From assembly GCA_008729055.1 (NCBI GenBank), contig SDUX01000005.1:3743062-3807061 (forward strand): a DNA stretch of 64,000 bases, in the 5' to 3' direction. A program made the position numbers and the translations under genes. Positions 44,355 to 54,954 of this stretch are shown here, in pieces. Below the pieces are notes generated by a model. The model saw only the letters and a list, made by a program, of their open reading frames with translations. It did no database searches and was not told the DNA's origin. This stretch comes from Pyropia haitanensis (Eukaryota; Rhodophyta; Bangiophyceae; Bangiales; Bangiaceae). Positions within the stretch are counted from its first letter, which is position 1. Each line of letters opens with the position of its first letter.

Positions 44355-45567
44355 GGCGGTCGGAAGATGGAAGGATGTGGCTGGGCACAGGCGAAGGAAC
44401 GGATGTGGCTCTTGGCTGGAGGCGCTGAGTGCTTGTTGGACTGGAAAGAGCTGACCGCGACGTCGCGCGATGCGAAGAAGAAAAAAAATGACGACTGATC
44501 GAGAACTAATTGAGTGACGCTGCAAGAATTTCAACAGGACAAATATTGGGCACTCGCTCCAACTCTCATGCGACGCAGCGCGGCGCAGCCCGTCAACGTA
44601 CGCGGCATCGCCGCGTATGTTGAGGTGCCGCGCCGCACCGCGGGGCCCCGCCGCGAGCCGCCAGCCAATAGGAACGTCGATTTGCGGGGTGCGCCTCCTG
44701 CGAACGCGGTCTGCGAACGGGCCTCAGGGCCGTTCTTCACCCGGCCAGATGTGCCCCGAACACCTAACACAGCCCGAACACTGTTCGGGCCACCTCCGCG
44801 CCCGTTCTTCACACACCGTTTTGCCCGAACACAGCATGCTATGAAGGGCTCAAGCCCAAGAAAAGTAGCATACAAGTATATTCATAAATGCATTAGAACT
44901 CCTGTTCCGCCTTGAGTGACACAGCAACTTCCGATCCGTCGTGGCAGTGCGGATCCGTCAATGTCCTGTGTGGCAGGAGCTTCTTGCACCAGCGGTGCCC
45001 GGGATCGAATGACGCACGCCTGGCCGCACATCAATGGCACAGCCAGGCTTCTGGGCGCACAGGACCACGCGATCTTCCCTCACAAGCTCCAGAACCCTTG
45101 TGAATCTGATGAGAGGATTGGAGAGCTTGAGAGGTAGCTGCTCGAGGGAGTATAAGCAATTTTGTCCTAGCGAAAAACCCAAGGGGATATGAGCTCTTAA
45201 TACGAGCTCCTACATTCCTCTTCTTCTGACAAGCGGAATGGAGCTCATTGCAAGGCGTCCCCGCAGTCCTCATGTGTGCCACAAGGCGAAATAAGATCCT
45301 GTCAACTCGATCCTTGGAGCTCGTTGACATGAGAGCTTGTGTCTGGGAGCCCTGGTAGGCCTCGACAGGTCACAACCTGGAATTGTGTCTGGCTGGGGGC
45401 ACGTTCAAGTCCCAGCCGTTCCGCGGCGCCCCTTGCCCCCTCCTCCCGCTGGTCGTTCGTTGCCGCAACAGCGTTGCTGCAATAACTGCCGGCACAAATT
45501 ACTTTGCACCCAGGGCCGAGAGAACGCCAGCGGCCCATTAGCTGCTTACAATGCGGATGTGCAATTT

Positions 45568-45583
45568 TGGTTGATCCTGCCAG
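45568..45583 (+). other. 16-nt match to the 5' end of 18S rRNA
   Basis: TGGTTGATCCTGCCAG is the near-universal start of eukaryotic small-subunit rRNA. Neither flank continues the rRNA, so this is not an rRNA gene; it is a fragment or coincidence. Confidence 0.55.
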
Positions 45584-45868
45584 CACGCGACACTAAAAGG
45601 GGGACGCGGCGTCGCAGCAGCGATCGCGCTTCTCACGCGCGCGGTCTGTGTCTGCTGTCTTGTGGGCGGCGCAGCAGCGCCACGCGCACCCCATCCCACC
45701 TTACAACCGGGCCGCGACCGTCGTTCCACGCTCCGCCGGCGGATCACGCCCGCCTACGTGGGGATGACTCCGTGCCGTGCGCGCATAGCAGCTGCTTCCT
45801 GACCGCTGCAGTGAGTTGGCCATTGCTTTGAGAGCCCGTCTCGCGTGAGAGTGACGGACGGGAGTAAT

Positions 45869-46325
45869 CATGTGGATCTGATGGTGATGGGTGGCGTGCC
45901 CGTCTCCTGGTGGGGACTGACGCTTTCGTTTTGCTTTGTCTCTCTTTGCTTGGTGATGGTGGCGACGCATTCACCTCTCCGTTTGATTGAGTGCGTCCGT
46001 TGTTTGATCGACGTCCACGTGTGACTGCTGCAGCGAATGATTACGTGCCACAAGGTAGGGGGACGAGTACGGCACCGGCGAGGGGCTGCGTGTGCGTTGC
46101 TCGGTGCGGGGACTGCTCAGAGTGTGTTATTGGTTCGAAGGTGGAGGGGAGGGGTGCATGTGGATCCGATTGTGATGGGTGGCGTGTCCTTCTGGCGGTG
46201 GTGACTGACGCGTTTGTTTTGCTTAGTCTCTTTGCTTGGTGATGGTGGCGACGCATTCACCTCTCCGTTTGATTGAGCGCGTCCGTTGTTTGATCGACGT
46301 CCACGTGCGACTGCCGCAGTGGTTG
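45869..46325 (+). repeat. Direct repeat of about 169 bp, copies 288 bp apart
   Basis: Copy 1 is about 45869-46037 and copy 2 about 46157-46325. Both start CATGTGGATC, share GGTGATGGTGGCGACGCATT and TTTGATCGACGTCCACGTG, and differ by scattered substitutions and small indels. The 119 bp between them is unique. Confidence 0.85.
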
Positions 46326-46991
46326 AACGCAGCACTCCATTTGCATGTAGGCCTCGTGTTAGTAGATTTACGACGAACATAAATGTCAGTCTTGAATCAC
46401 TGCGGAGGAGAGCAGGCATGAGACCGAAAGAATCTCTTCAGATAAGCTCGTGCGAGCTCCTGGGACTATGGTCATTGAGATAGTTTAATGAGCTCGTGCG
46501 CCATAGCTACACTATCGCTCACAAGCTGTTTAAAACATATGCGTTAGTCCGACCTCGGTAGCGATAGTTTCTCGAGGGCAAATGAGCTCCGGATCCATGA
46601 GGCTCTACAAGCCTCATTTGGCCGATTTCGCGTGGTCCTGTGCGGCGCGTTTGCAGAACCGTCCCAAAGTCGGGCGGCCGTGTGGATAGCAGCGGGCGTG
46701 AGGGGTGCATCCGAGAGTGCCGAATGTGCGGCTGTGAGGCGGATCTCACGTGCCGACTCGGTTGTCAAACTCCTCAAAAAATGTCAGTAGTGTGGTTCTT
46801 TCAATACAAAGCAACTTCCAAGAAATACACCTTTGCAGGTCAAATCTCTGGTCAGGGCTCTTCTTCCGATGCAAGGACCCATGGCCGTCGGAGCCGAGCA
46901 GCGTGCTAACCGTGTTCGGGCAACAGCCAATGAAGAGGCCAGGAGTGTTTGGTGTTTGGGTGTTCGGGCCATATTCGGCTGGGTGAAGAGC

Positions 46992-49242
46992 GACCCTCAT
47001 CCGCCTCCGAGACGGCGGGGGTGGGGAGTGATTTGCTGCAGCGGCGCGAAACTTGCGGGAGGCAAATGGCTAGTCTTGCTGGCAACTCGAGGGGCAGTCA
47101 TCGACGGTGTAAACACGACTAGCTGCCAGCAAGCTTATGGCCTGCATCCAGACGATGATTGGAGGAGAGCGTTGACACGTGGGTAAATCTTACGGTATTA
47201 CCGTAAGATGGGCCAGAGGCGCTAAGAACGCAGCATCGGGTAATACATGGTAATTTACGCAACGTGGCGTAATATCTCCCATCACTGGCTGAGGGCCGTT
47301 CGCAGGTGCACAGTACGATTGTGACGCCGTGACGGTACGCGTCATAAGCTGCGAAAAGGTACGTGACACAGCGGACATCGGTACACAAAAACATGTTCAC
47401 TAGAACCAAGTACATTACAGAGCCAGCGGTCGGTACGATGCAAATTGTGTTAGGTCGAGCATGGGCGGGTGCGGTTGTCCGCTGCGCAGCACTGGGCTGG
47501 TAAAAAGCAAGATTCCCCCTGTCTGGACACCTCCAAACCGACGGCGCTCTGGGAAGTGCCGTCCGCCGACCCCTTCACGTCCGCTGCCGTCGGATGCGCG
47601 CCGGCCTCGGCGCCAGCGCCGCTGCCGATTGGCCCCCCCCCCCGCTATCGCGGCCCCCGCGCCTGCGGAGATCGCCCCCCACCCCGGAGCCCACCGCGCC
47701 GTCCCGTTTCGGCCGGGCGACGGCCAAAGCCGCCGTACTCGGCCCGTCGGCACCGCCATGGCGGCAGCAAGCGCGGCCGTTTTCGGCCGCGGCAGCTATC
47801 GCCGGCGCGTCGACGAGCCGCGGCGGCGGCACCACCTGGCCGCCCTCCGCGTGGCCGTCGCCAGTCGCTCCCTCCAGAAGGGACAGGGGGGGGAAAGGAG
47901 CTGGGTGGAGACTGCGTCATAAGGTGCCGCACGACGAATGACAACACCCCCGACTACTGCCAACCCCGTCCCTGAGAGTTTTTCCCCCCACGTCGTACCA
48001 ACCCGATACCATCTCGCACAAAGTTTTGAATCGTTCGTGTAAGGATCCACGTCGCCTCCGAAAATCCAGCTGGCCACTGCGAGAGCAGCACAGGCTCGTG
48101 AGTTTTCTGAGGAGGCCCGCTTCGGACATTCGATTTAGAATTAGACGTGAAAGGACTTGCTGTACTTGATTTTACGTTCGAGGGCCACGTACGCCACTGA
48201 GGTGCGGACGTCATCGTACAGCCCGTAGAGAGTTCTTACTGCGCGTCCGTGAGATCGTTTGTGAGAACGATTCAGCTGGAATGGGTTGTCTACCACGGCG
48301 AGGCGAACCGAGCGTCACGCTGGTTTTTACCAGGCGACCGTGAAATCTTTTTGTGAGATCTCCTCGGAACGAGGACTGTCTTTGCGTGCAGGAGGAGTTG
48401 AGGTGGGCACGTTGCTAACGTCATTCCCGCTGCGGGAACGAAATGGAGACGGCGCAGGTGGGGCGGCTCTTGCGCGGCCGCGGCCGTGCAAGGCGTACCA
48501 GCAGATTCGTCATCGATGGTCGCCATGTCGCTGGGGGAAAACGTGCGCGGGCCCGTGATAATGCGACGGCAGGGGAGAGGAACTCGAAGCTAGGCGCGGA
48601 GGGTAAGCGCTGCGTGAAGCACAGGGGAGTGCTGGCATGGACCGGCGCAAAAGTGCTTGGGACAGCGCCAAGAGAAACTTGCCCGGGGAGGCGCAGCCCC
48701 AAGAGTGAGTGCACATCAAATGCCCTTTCAAACGACACGTGTGCAACTCAGGGCAGCGTGAGAGATCTCACGAATACTTTCGGTCTGTGACAACTCATCC
48801 CGTTCTTGTCACGGACTCATCTCACGTGAGATCTCTATGAGATCGTTTTGCAGGTTGTAGCCCCCTTTTTGAAATAAATTTGGTGCTACAGTGCGTCTCC
48901 ATTTATATCCCGCCCGGATGCTAGCCCGGTGGGACAAGGACGGGAAATCGGACGATTGTAGTACTTTTTGCGATCGACTGTTCTGAAGGACAGCGAGTGA
49001 AGCGGAGTCGATCGTCAGCGGCCGCACGGAGACAACATCTTTGGTTTCATAAAAGGGTGAAGCGCCGCCGTCGCCGGCGGCCTTCGCGGCCATCGCCGCC
49101 GTCGACGGCCCCACCGCTGTTACCTGACCACCCGCCCCCCCCCTTCCCCCCCCCCCCCCCCCCCCCCATTCCCCTCCCCCCGCCCCCTCCTCCTTCCCCT
49201 CCCCCCGCCCCCTCCGATACTGGCGCCCTTTTGGACGGCCCA
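46992..49242. other. Intergenic, no gene recognised
   Basis: GC-rich frames at 47470-47960 look like coding in several registers but match no family. A 23-nt near-perfect palindrome lies at 47187-47209. GTGAGATC-like words recur at 48246, 48340, 48768 and 48822. A C-rich tract at 49128-49220 directly precedes the pogo transposase start. Confidence 0.45.
47187..47209. repeat. 23-nt palindrome
   Basis: ATCTTACGGTA, one T, then TACCGTAAGAT: eleven perfect pairs around a single central base. It could form a hairpin or bind a dimeric protein. Nothing nearby shows what it does. Confidence 0.8.
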
Positions 49243-51403
49243 ATGGCTTCCCTCTCCTCCCGGGGCGATCCCGTTGCCCGCGCTGTGCAGGCATCTTTCA
49301 CTGCGGCCGCGCCCGGTGTGGCTGCTCATGCCCCCGGTGCAGTGCGCGCGGCTGCGGTGGCGGCAACGGCTGCGGGGGAGGCCATTTTCGCCGCGAGCGA
49401 GAGCCGCGTGGATGTTGACGCGGCTGCTGCGCCCCCGACGTCGTGCGACCCGGCGTTGCTTGCCAAGAAGCCGCGGAAAGAGCGCGTGCCCATCACCATC
49501 GCGATCAAGAAGCAGATCTGTCGCTTGCGCTCGCAGGGGCGCACGTGGTCGTCGGGTCTTGCCACAATTTCCAACGGGGGTCTCGAAGGAGGTGGCACGC
49601 AAGGTGTACCGGGCGCGGCACAAGTGGCTCGCGATGTCCAACGACGACGCTACCGAGATGCGTACGGTCATGCGCAAGGGGCACTACGCAGGCGTTGACG
49701 ACCGCCTGCGGGCGTGGCTGGCGGCCATTGAGCAGCTGGACCACAAGACGGTGCCCATATTTTTTGGGCTTTTGCAGGCCAAGGCTGTTGAGATTGGGAG
49801 GGCTCTGGAGCTAAACGAATTTCACGCTAGCCGGGGCTACTTAACTGGCTTTCTGTCACGCACCGGCATTAAGTCCGTGAGGCTCCACGGCCAAGGAGGT
49901 GCGGTGGACAAGGAGGCGGCGGAGCGCGGCATGGAGGCGGTGCGGAAAGGGCTTGAGGCGTACCGCGCGGAAGACATCTTCAATATGGATGAAACGGGCC
50001 TTTTTTTCCGCTGTCTGCCCTCGCAGTCCTACGTGTCCGCCGGGGCGCGCCGTGAGGCGCGCGGGGTGAAGTCCATGAAGGCGAAGGACCGCGTTACGCT
50101 GGTCTGCTGCACCAACGCGACTGGCGCGGAGAAGCTACCGATCGCCATCATCGGAAAGTCCAAGACCCCACGGTGCTTTCGAGGAGCAGGACGGACCCCC
50201 CCCGTCCCCTACTTTGACCAGTCCAAGGCGTGGATGGACAGCACTCGCTTCCAGCAGTGGCTTGACCGGGTGTTTGTGCCGGGGACCGTGGACGGGCGCC
50301 GCCGCCTGGTCGCACTGCTCATGGACAACGCGTCATCCCACGTGTCTGAGGTGGGTCATCCTCAAGTGGAATTTATCTTTCTTCCCCCCAATTCCACAGC
50401 AACGCACCAGCCAATGGATGCTGGCATTATTGCGGCTGTCAAGCGCGGCTACCGGCGCCGCTTCCTTGCGCGGACTGTGACCGCCCTCGGCGACGTGGTG
50501 ACGGCGCCGATGAACAAGGTGTTCCCCGCCGGACCTTCTCAAACAGTCGCCCCCGCAGGGGACAACGCCACGGCTGCCCCTGGGCGCGACACGCTGACCG
50601 CTGTCCAGGGTTGTGCTTCGGCAGCTGGTCGGGGCGCCGCTCCCGTCCCCGCATCGGTCGCGGCCGCCCCTGCAACTGCCGCGGCCGCCCCCACATCGGC
50701 CCGAATGCTCCCCGCATTTGCCGAAGACGTTGTTGTGGCGGGCCCCGCGTCGGCCGCTGCCGTCTCAGCATGGACCGCGGCCGCTCCCACGGCCGCCGAC
50801 ACTGTTATTGTGGCCGCCCCCGCATCGGCCGCGGCCGTGCCCGCATCCGCCAACGTCATCATCGTGGCTGGAGGCCCCGCCCCCGCGGCGGCGTACAGTG
50901 GGCCGTCGTTTGTCACCCCGCGAGACGAGTACGTGCAGGCGCTGGAAGATCAAGAGAGCGCCCGCGTCGTGGCGCGGCCACGCGGGCGCCCCGCCGGCTG
51001 GGGGGACGGCCTGGTAGATGGCGGGGCTGCAAACCTGATGGACGTGGCCATCATGGTCAAGGACGCGTGGGAGGAGCTCTCGTCGTCTGCCATCGCGCAC
51101 TGCTGGGCTAAGACGGACGTACTCGGGGCCATCCGCACTGTGGACCTGCTCCGCCAGCACGGAGAGTACCGTCAGTCGTTCCGCTCGGTGTCCGACGATG
51201 TCGACGACATGTTGGAGCTCATGCAGGGCACGTCGCTTGGCAGCGAGGTCCTGGCGGGGCTAGACGACGTGGCCCAGCGGACCGTGCTGGAGGAGTGGAT
51301 GGAAATTGAGGAGCACCCTGCTGAGGTGGTCAGGACGGCGGATGCCGTTGTGCAAGCCATGGACGCCGCGGGTGGAGACGTGGCCGATAGTGCCGACACG
51401 TAG
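49243..51403 (+). pseudogene. Pogo/Tigger-like transposase (CENP-B-type HTH, DDE_1) with a frameshift
   Basis: The chosen ATG at 49243 begins MASLSSRGDPV. The N-terminal HTH (KKPRKERVPITIAIKKQICR) is in one frame. After about 49555 the match moves to the next frame (QFPTGVSKEVARKVYRARHK), so one base is gained or two are lost, outside any homopolymer. The second frame then runs unbroken to 51403 with the catalytic motifs NMDETGLFF, LLMDNASSHV and PPNSTATHQPMDAGIIAAVK, giving a DDD triad of pogo type in the Tc1/mariner superfamily. A long alanine/proline-rich insertion (about 50530-50900) precedes a C-terminal stretch with DAWEELSSSAIAHCWAK, normal for pogo. Terminal repeats and TA duplication were not found. 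A short unrecognised intron is an alternative to the frameshift. Confidence 0.8.
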
Positions 51404-52234
51404 TGCAATCACTCGTACTTCGTTGCGCCGACTCACGTGGTGAGAATTTCAATTTTCTGCATCTGACCCTCCGCGTCCGTCCTCTTCTGTAAGGATATGC
51501 CCGTTAAATCCCCAAGACTGGAGCCTAGGGGATAAGGACTGGGGCATCTCCTTCCCTGTCCTTCTCAGCCAACTCCTTCCAAGACGCATCAACTCCAAGG
51601 TAATCTGGGGCATGCCGCGGTGTCCGTCCGATAATCTTCTACTAACGGACGGTCAGCACGGGAGCCGCGGATTGGCTAACCGTCACTACCCTGACTCATC
51701 CGCCGACGGGTACAGTCTCCAACGGATCAACGGACTAACGGACCAAAAGACGAGCCACATCTCTGACGCGTCAGCAAGCCGGAACAATCTCCCCGTGGAC
51801 CAATGGGAGCGACAAGACTTGCTGACCCACGGGAGATATTCGACCCGAAGACTGGCGTCTGCTTACACGCCTCTGAGGCTTTTCGGGTCGAATGGCGCGT
51901 GGGGCCAGCCGCGCGGCGCTACGAGCGCCGCACACCGTCCCCCCCCCCGTTTGGGGCTCTCTGGTGGGGCGCCTTGGGGCGCACACGCCCAACCTTGCTT
52001 TGTTCTGAGAGCTCATGCTTTGTTTTGAGAGCTTTGGTGCCGTCCACCGGCACGACGGGCAATCGCATGCTTTGGGGCACCCTGGGTGCCCCCCTGGGGG
52101 TATATAATGCGTGAGTGTGGGCTCCACCGGGAGAGACCTCGGGGGGAACTACCACAGACAGAAACACAAAGACCTCCTTTACCTTCGACCCCCTCGACCC
52201 TCACCGACGTCACGCCCATCCTCTTCCCCACCCC
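51404..52234. other. Intergenic upstream of element 3
   Basis: No gene is recognised. A TATA-like GGGGTATATAATGCG lies at about 52096-52110. GCTTTGTTCTGAGAGCT and GCTTTGTTTTGAGAGCT form a short direct repeat at about 51998-52032. Part of this stretch could belong to the 5' end of element 3 if its LTR starts earlier than 52235. Confidence 0.4.
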
Positions 52235-52313
52235 TGTGGCATATATACGCCTGGGGGGCGCGCAGGGGCCGTCCACGGCTAAGTGGACGGCACGCGCCGC
52301 AGCCCCACGGGCG
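52235..52313 (+). repeat. 79-bp TATA/hairpin repeat, left copy
   Basis: It starts TGTGGCATATATACGCC and contains a perfect hairpin, GCCGTCCAC (52268-52276), loop of six, GTGGACGGC (52283-52291). It matches 62618-62694 except for two single-base differences in G and C runs. It may be the first part of the 5' LTR. Confidence 0.85.
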
Positions 52314-53142
52314 GCCACACCCGCCGAGGGCGTCGTTGCAACCTCTCTCCCCGACCCCTGTAAAAGGGTCGGGCGGCGCACCGGGCCCGAACGGTCGCGT
52401 CACGGGTGGGGCTAGCCCCCCCCCTAGGTCGCTTGTGATTGGATCGAAGGCGTGCGCCGGCGGGCGATCCTTCGATCTGAGGGACAGCTCCCGGGCCGGG
52501 GGAGGACGGCCGCGGGAGCTGGATCGAGTACTCCCTGTGACGATCGATAGGATCGACCTATCGATTGTGGTACGCCCTTTCGGGGGGTGCTCACCAATTT
52601 CGCATGCAATTATCGTCTTGGAGGGATTTCGCTTCTATTTCTTAGGACAGGTCGACCCTGCCCGGTCGACCTGTCCGATCGAGGGTTGTGGCGGGCGCGC
52701 GCGCGCCTCTTCTGGGCTCGCGACGGCGTTCTCGCCCCGCTCCTCCCTGCTCGTCAGGTCTAAACGTATCCTTCTTTGTCCCGCTTACTTGCCATAGTCT
52801 TGGCACTGCGGTTGCGGGTTTGTGCGTCAACCCTCCCCCCTGATTACGGTACCCTGTGGACACCCGACTTGCCACATTGATGGAGCAGCAGGGGATACGC
52901 AGAAACTCACGGCCCTCGGCCGTGAGGTGGACGTGTATCTCCTTATCTTTTACGGCTAAGACGGGTAGCGGTGTCATCGTGGACTTCGACTTGGGCGGCC
53001 GGAGCGCAGGGCGCAAACGGACCCGGGTCAAGGTGGTGGTGAGCGGGGCTCATCACGTCAAGGGGTCGCCACGGGCCGTAGCCCCGTGGACGACGACGAT
53101 CGCCGGTCCTCGACAGGGGAGGACCTGATCGGCGAGGGTAAC

Positions 53143-54954
53143 ATGGATCCTCATCTTCCGAAGGACTACGTACCCCCCGATGGGACGCGCCGAAAGGGCG
53201 TCTCCACGAGGTCTTCCTCTACCACTCAAGCCCGCAACGACCCCCCTCCGCCTCCTCGTCGGGCCCCGTCGGCGCACGCCGACGTGGACCCAAAAGACGA
53301 CCCGCTGACGTTCCCAGCGGCCTCGGCGTCGGCGGCTGGGCCGACGCCTACCGCAGAGGTGGAAGACGACGGCCGGACTGCCGCCTATGAAGCTGCCCTT
53401 GCTCAAGCGGAGCAAGCTTTGAATGACGAGCAGACCACGGTAGCCGAACTGACGCGACGTCTGCAGCAGCAACAAGATCTGCTGGTTGAGATGCAGAAGT
53501 CTGCTCAAGGGAGCAGATCCGCCAGTGGCTCCATGAAAAAGCCCCGACCCACCAAGAAGGGTCAGCCCAAGGATCGCAAGCAGCCGACACCTGAGCCTGT
53601 CAAGGAACAACATGACACGGCGGAGCTACTTGCGGGACTCCAGGCTCTCCTTCAAGTGTACGGTGAGCGCCCCGCTCAGGGTACCCCCGAGCGCGGCCGC
53701 CGCACACGCAAGGGCCCTCGTCACACTCGACGTGACGACGCCCCTTCCAAGTCCCGGTCATCGACGGCGACGGACCGATCTACTTCGTCCGATCGGTCAT
53801 CGTCGTCATCGTCGACATCGGGGCCCCCGACCCCTCCTTCTCCCCCGTCTTCCCCGTCGGAATCTTCCGACGAGAGCACCACGGACGAGGAGGAAGCTAC
53901 GCGACGCCGACGCGGACTCAAGTCCAAGCGATCAAAGAAGAACGATCACGAGGTGTTCGACCGTCGGATGGCCATCCACGCACCCAACCGTCGTTACCGA
54001 CGTCTGTTGTGCTACAAGACGTACTTCCTGGAGGATACGCGCCTGGCGTATCCACCCCGTCTTGTCAGGAAAGCACATAAGCTGAACAAGTGCTTGGACG
54101 GGCCGTTCCAAGGTCAGGCGCCCTTCACTGGGAAGGACCCTCTCGCCATCTTCGGGTTCTTGTCTACGTTCAAGAAAGCTTGTGACGCCGCCGGAGCGTC
54201 ACACGGACAAGCACTGCCTCTCCTCGGCTTTCGCCTGTCGGGATCGGCCAAGCTGTCCTTCACCTCCGCCGTGTCCAACAGTGGGACACGGGACGCGCAC
54301 GCCATCAAGACGTATGGGGACGGAGTGAACTGGCTGTTGCAGAAGTTTGCAACGCCGGACAAGTTGAACGAGGCCTACACCGAGGTCATTTCTGCTCGTC
54401 AAGAACAAGAAGAAGCACCTCGAGCGTTCGGCGAACGACTCGAGCGTATGTGCGACCGCCTCGTCGGTTTGTTCAACAGCAGCGACCTCGTTGACACGTT
54501 CATCAACGGACTTCACGATGCGATCAAGGCTCAGGTTGTCATGTTCCAGATGACCAAGGGCCGCGTGTCACTGCCGGAGGCAATCACTACCGCGCAGATC
54601 TACTGGACGGGTGTCCAGAAGGTCAAGGTGGACCTGCGCCGACACATCCGAAACACTACCTCTCCAATCCGTGTTGGAGCCGTCTCGGAAGCCGCCGTAG
54701 CGAATGTCGCGGTCACCCCACCGCAACGACCACGTTTCGCGCGAACGGAACGCAACGCCACACCGACATCGAGGTCCCCGTCCCCGCGTCGAACTGCAAC
54801 TTCGACGGACGAATGCTACAACTGTCACCGGTTCGGGCACTTCTCCAGCGACTGCCCCGAACCTCGACGGGAACGCCGACGTTCGTCAACGAATCGTGCC
54901 GTAACGGCCTTCGTCGACACCGACGACCACCCTGCCCACGCTCAGGGAAACTGA
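53143..54954 (+). CDS. gag: gag of element 3
   Basis: A 603-residue Gag. The N-terminal half is charged and low in complexity, with a coiled-coil-like stretch (ALAQAEQALNDEQTTVAELT) and a serine-rich acidic segment near residues 205-260. The capsid-like core includes PLAIFGFLSTFKKACDAAG and AFGERLERMCDRLVGLF. Near the C-terminus is a zinc knuckle, CYNCHRFGHFSSDC (CX2CX4HX4C). The start is the ATG at 53143; an upstream in-frame GTG is less likely. The frame ends TGA at 54952-54954, immediately after the slippery heptamer. It is distantly related to gag of elements 1 and 2. Confidence 0.88.
   Translation: MDPHLPKDYVPPDGTRRKGVSTRSSSTTQARNDPPPPPRRAPSAHADVDPKDDPLTFPAASASAAGPTPTAEVEDDGRTAAYEAALAQAEQALNDEQTTVAELTRRLQQQQDLLVEMQKSAQGSRSASGSMKKPRPTKKGQPKDRKQPTPEPVKEQHDTAELLAGLQALLQVYGERPAQGTPERGRRTRKGPRHTRRDDAPSKSRSSTATDRSTSSDRSSSSSSTSGPPTPPSPPSSPSESSDESTTDEEEATRRRRGLKSKRSKKNDHEVFDRRMAIHAPNRRYRRLLCYKTYFLEDTRLAYPPRLVRKAHKLNKCLDGPFQGQAPFTGKDPLAIFGFLSTFKKACDAAGASHGQALPLLGFRLSGSAKLSFTSAVSNSGTRDAHAIKTYGDGVNWLLQKFATPDKLNEAYTEVISARQEQEEAPRAFGERLERMCDRLVGLFNSSDLVDTFINGLHDAIKAQVVMFQMTKGRVSLPEAITTAQIYWTGVQKVKVDLRRHIRNTTSPIRVGAVSEAAVANVAVTPPQRPRFARTERNATPTSRSPSPRRTATSTDECYNCHRFGHFSSDCPEPRRERRRSSTNRAVTAFVDTDDHPAHAQGN
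54945..54951 (+). promoter_or_regulatory. -1 ribosomal frameshift site GGGAAAC, element 3
   Basis: The gag frame reads CAG GGA AAC TGA, so G GGA AAC is canonical and the stop follows at once. The pol frame is exactly -1. After a 5-nt spacer an 11-bp stem can form, GGTCGGTCGCG (54957-54967) with CGCGGCCGACC (54977-54987), one G-U pair, loop of nine. Confidence 0.85.

Larger units (their letters stand above)
44732..46991. mobile_element. Inverted-repeat-bounded non-autonomous element (unclassified)
   Basis: The two ends are imperfect inverted repeats of roughly 100 bp. The left end reads GTTCTTCACCCGGCC then GCCCCGAACACC (44732-44765). The right end, read on the minus strand, is GCTCTTCACCCAGCC then GGCCCGAACACCC (46991-46960). 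A second matching block is TTGCCCGAACACAG (44821-44834) against TTGCCCGAACACGG (46925-46912, minus). No transposase or other protein is visible between them. No clear target duplication was found, so the exact edges are uncertain and the type is unknown. Confidence 0.5.

Noticed and set aside
41400..44800. Harbinger terminal repeats based on CGAACAGTG
   Set aside because: A 9-bp match in GC-rich DNA, not at symmetric ends and without a 3-bp target duplication, is not enough.
47415..47960. Possible transit-peptide exon (MAAASAAVFGRGSYRRR)
   Set aside because: All three frames look equally plausible, no downstream mature domain is found, and the frames end within 200 codons.
48900..51560. Terminal inverted repeats of the pogo element beginning CAGT
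   Set aside because: Only CAGT and ATTTA coincide between 48890 and the complement of 51510-51525, and the downstream copy lacks a flanking TA.
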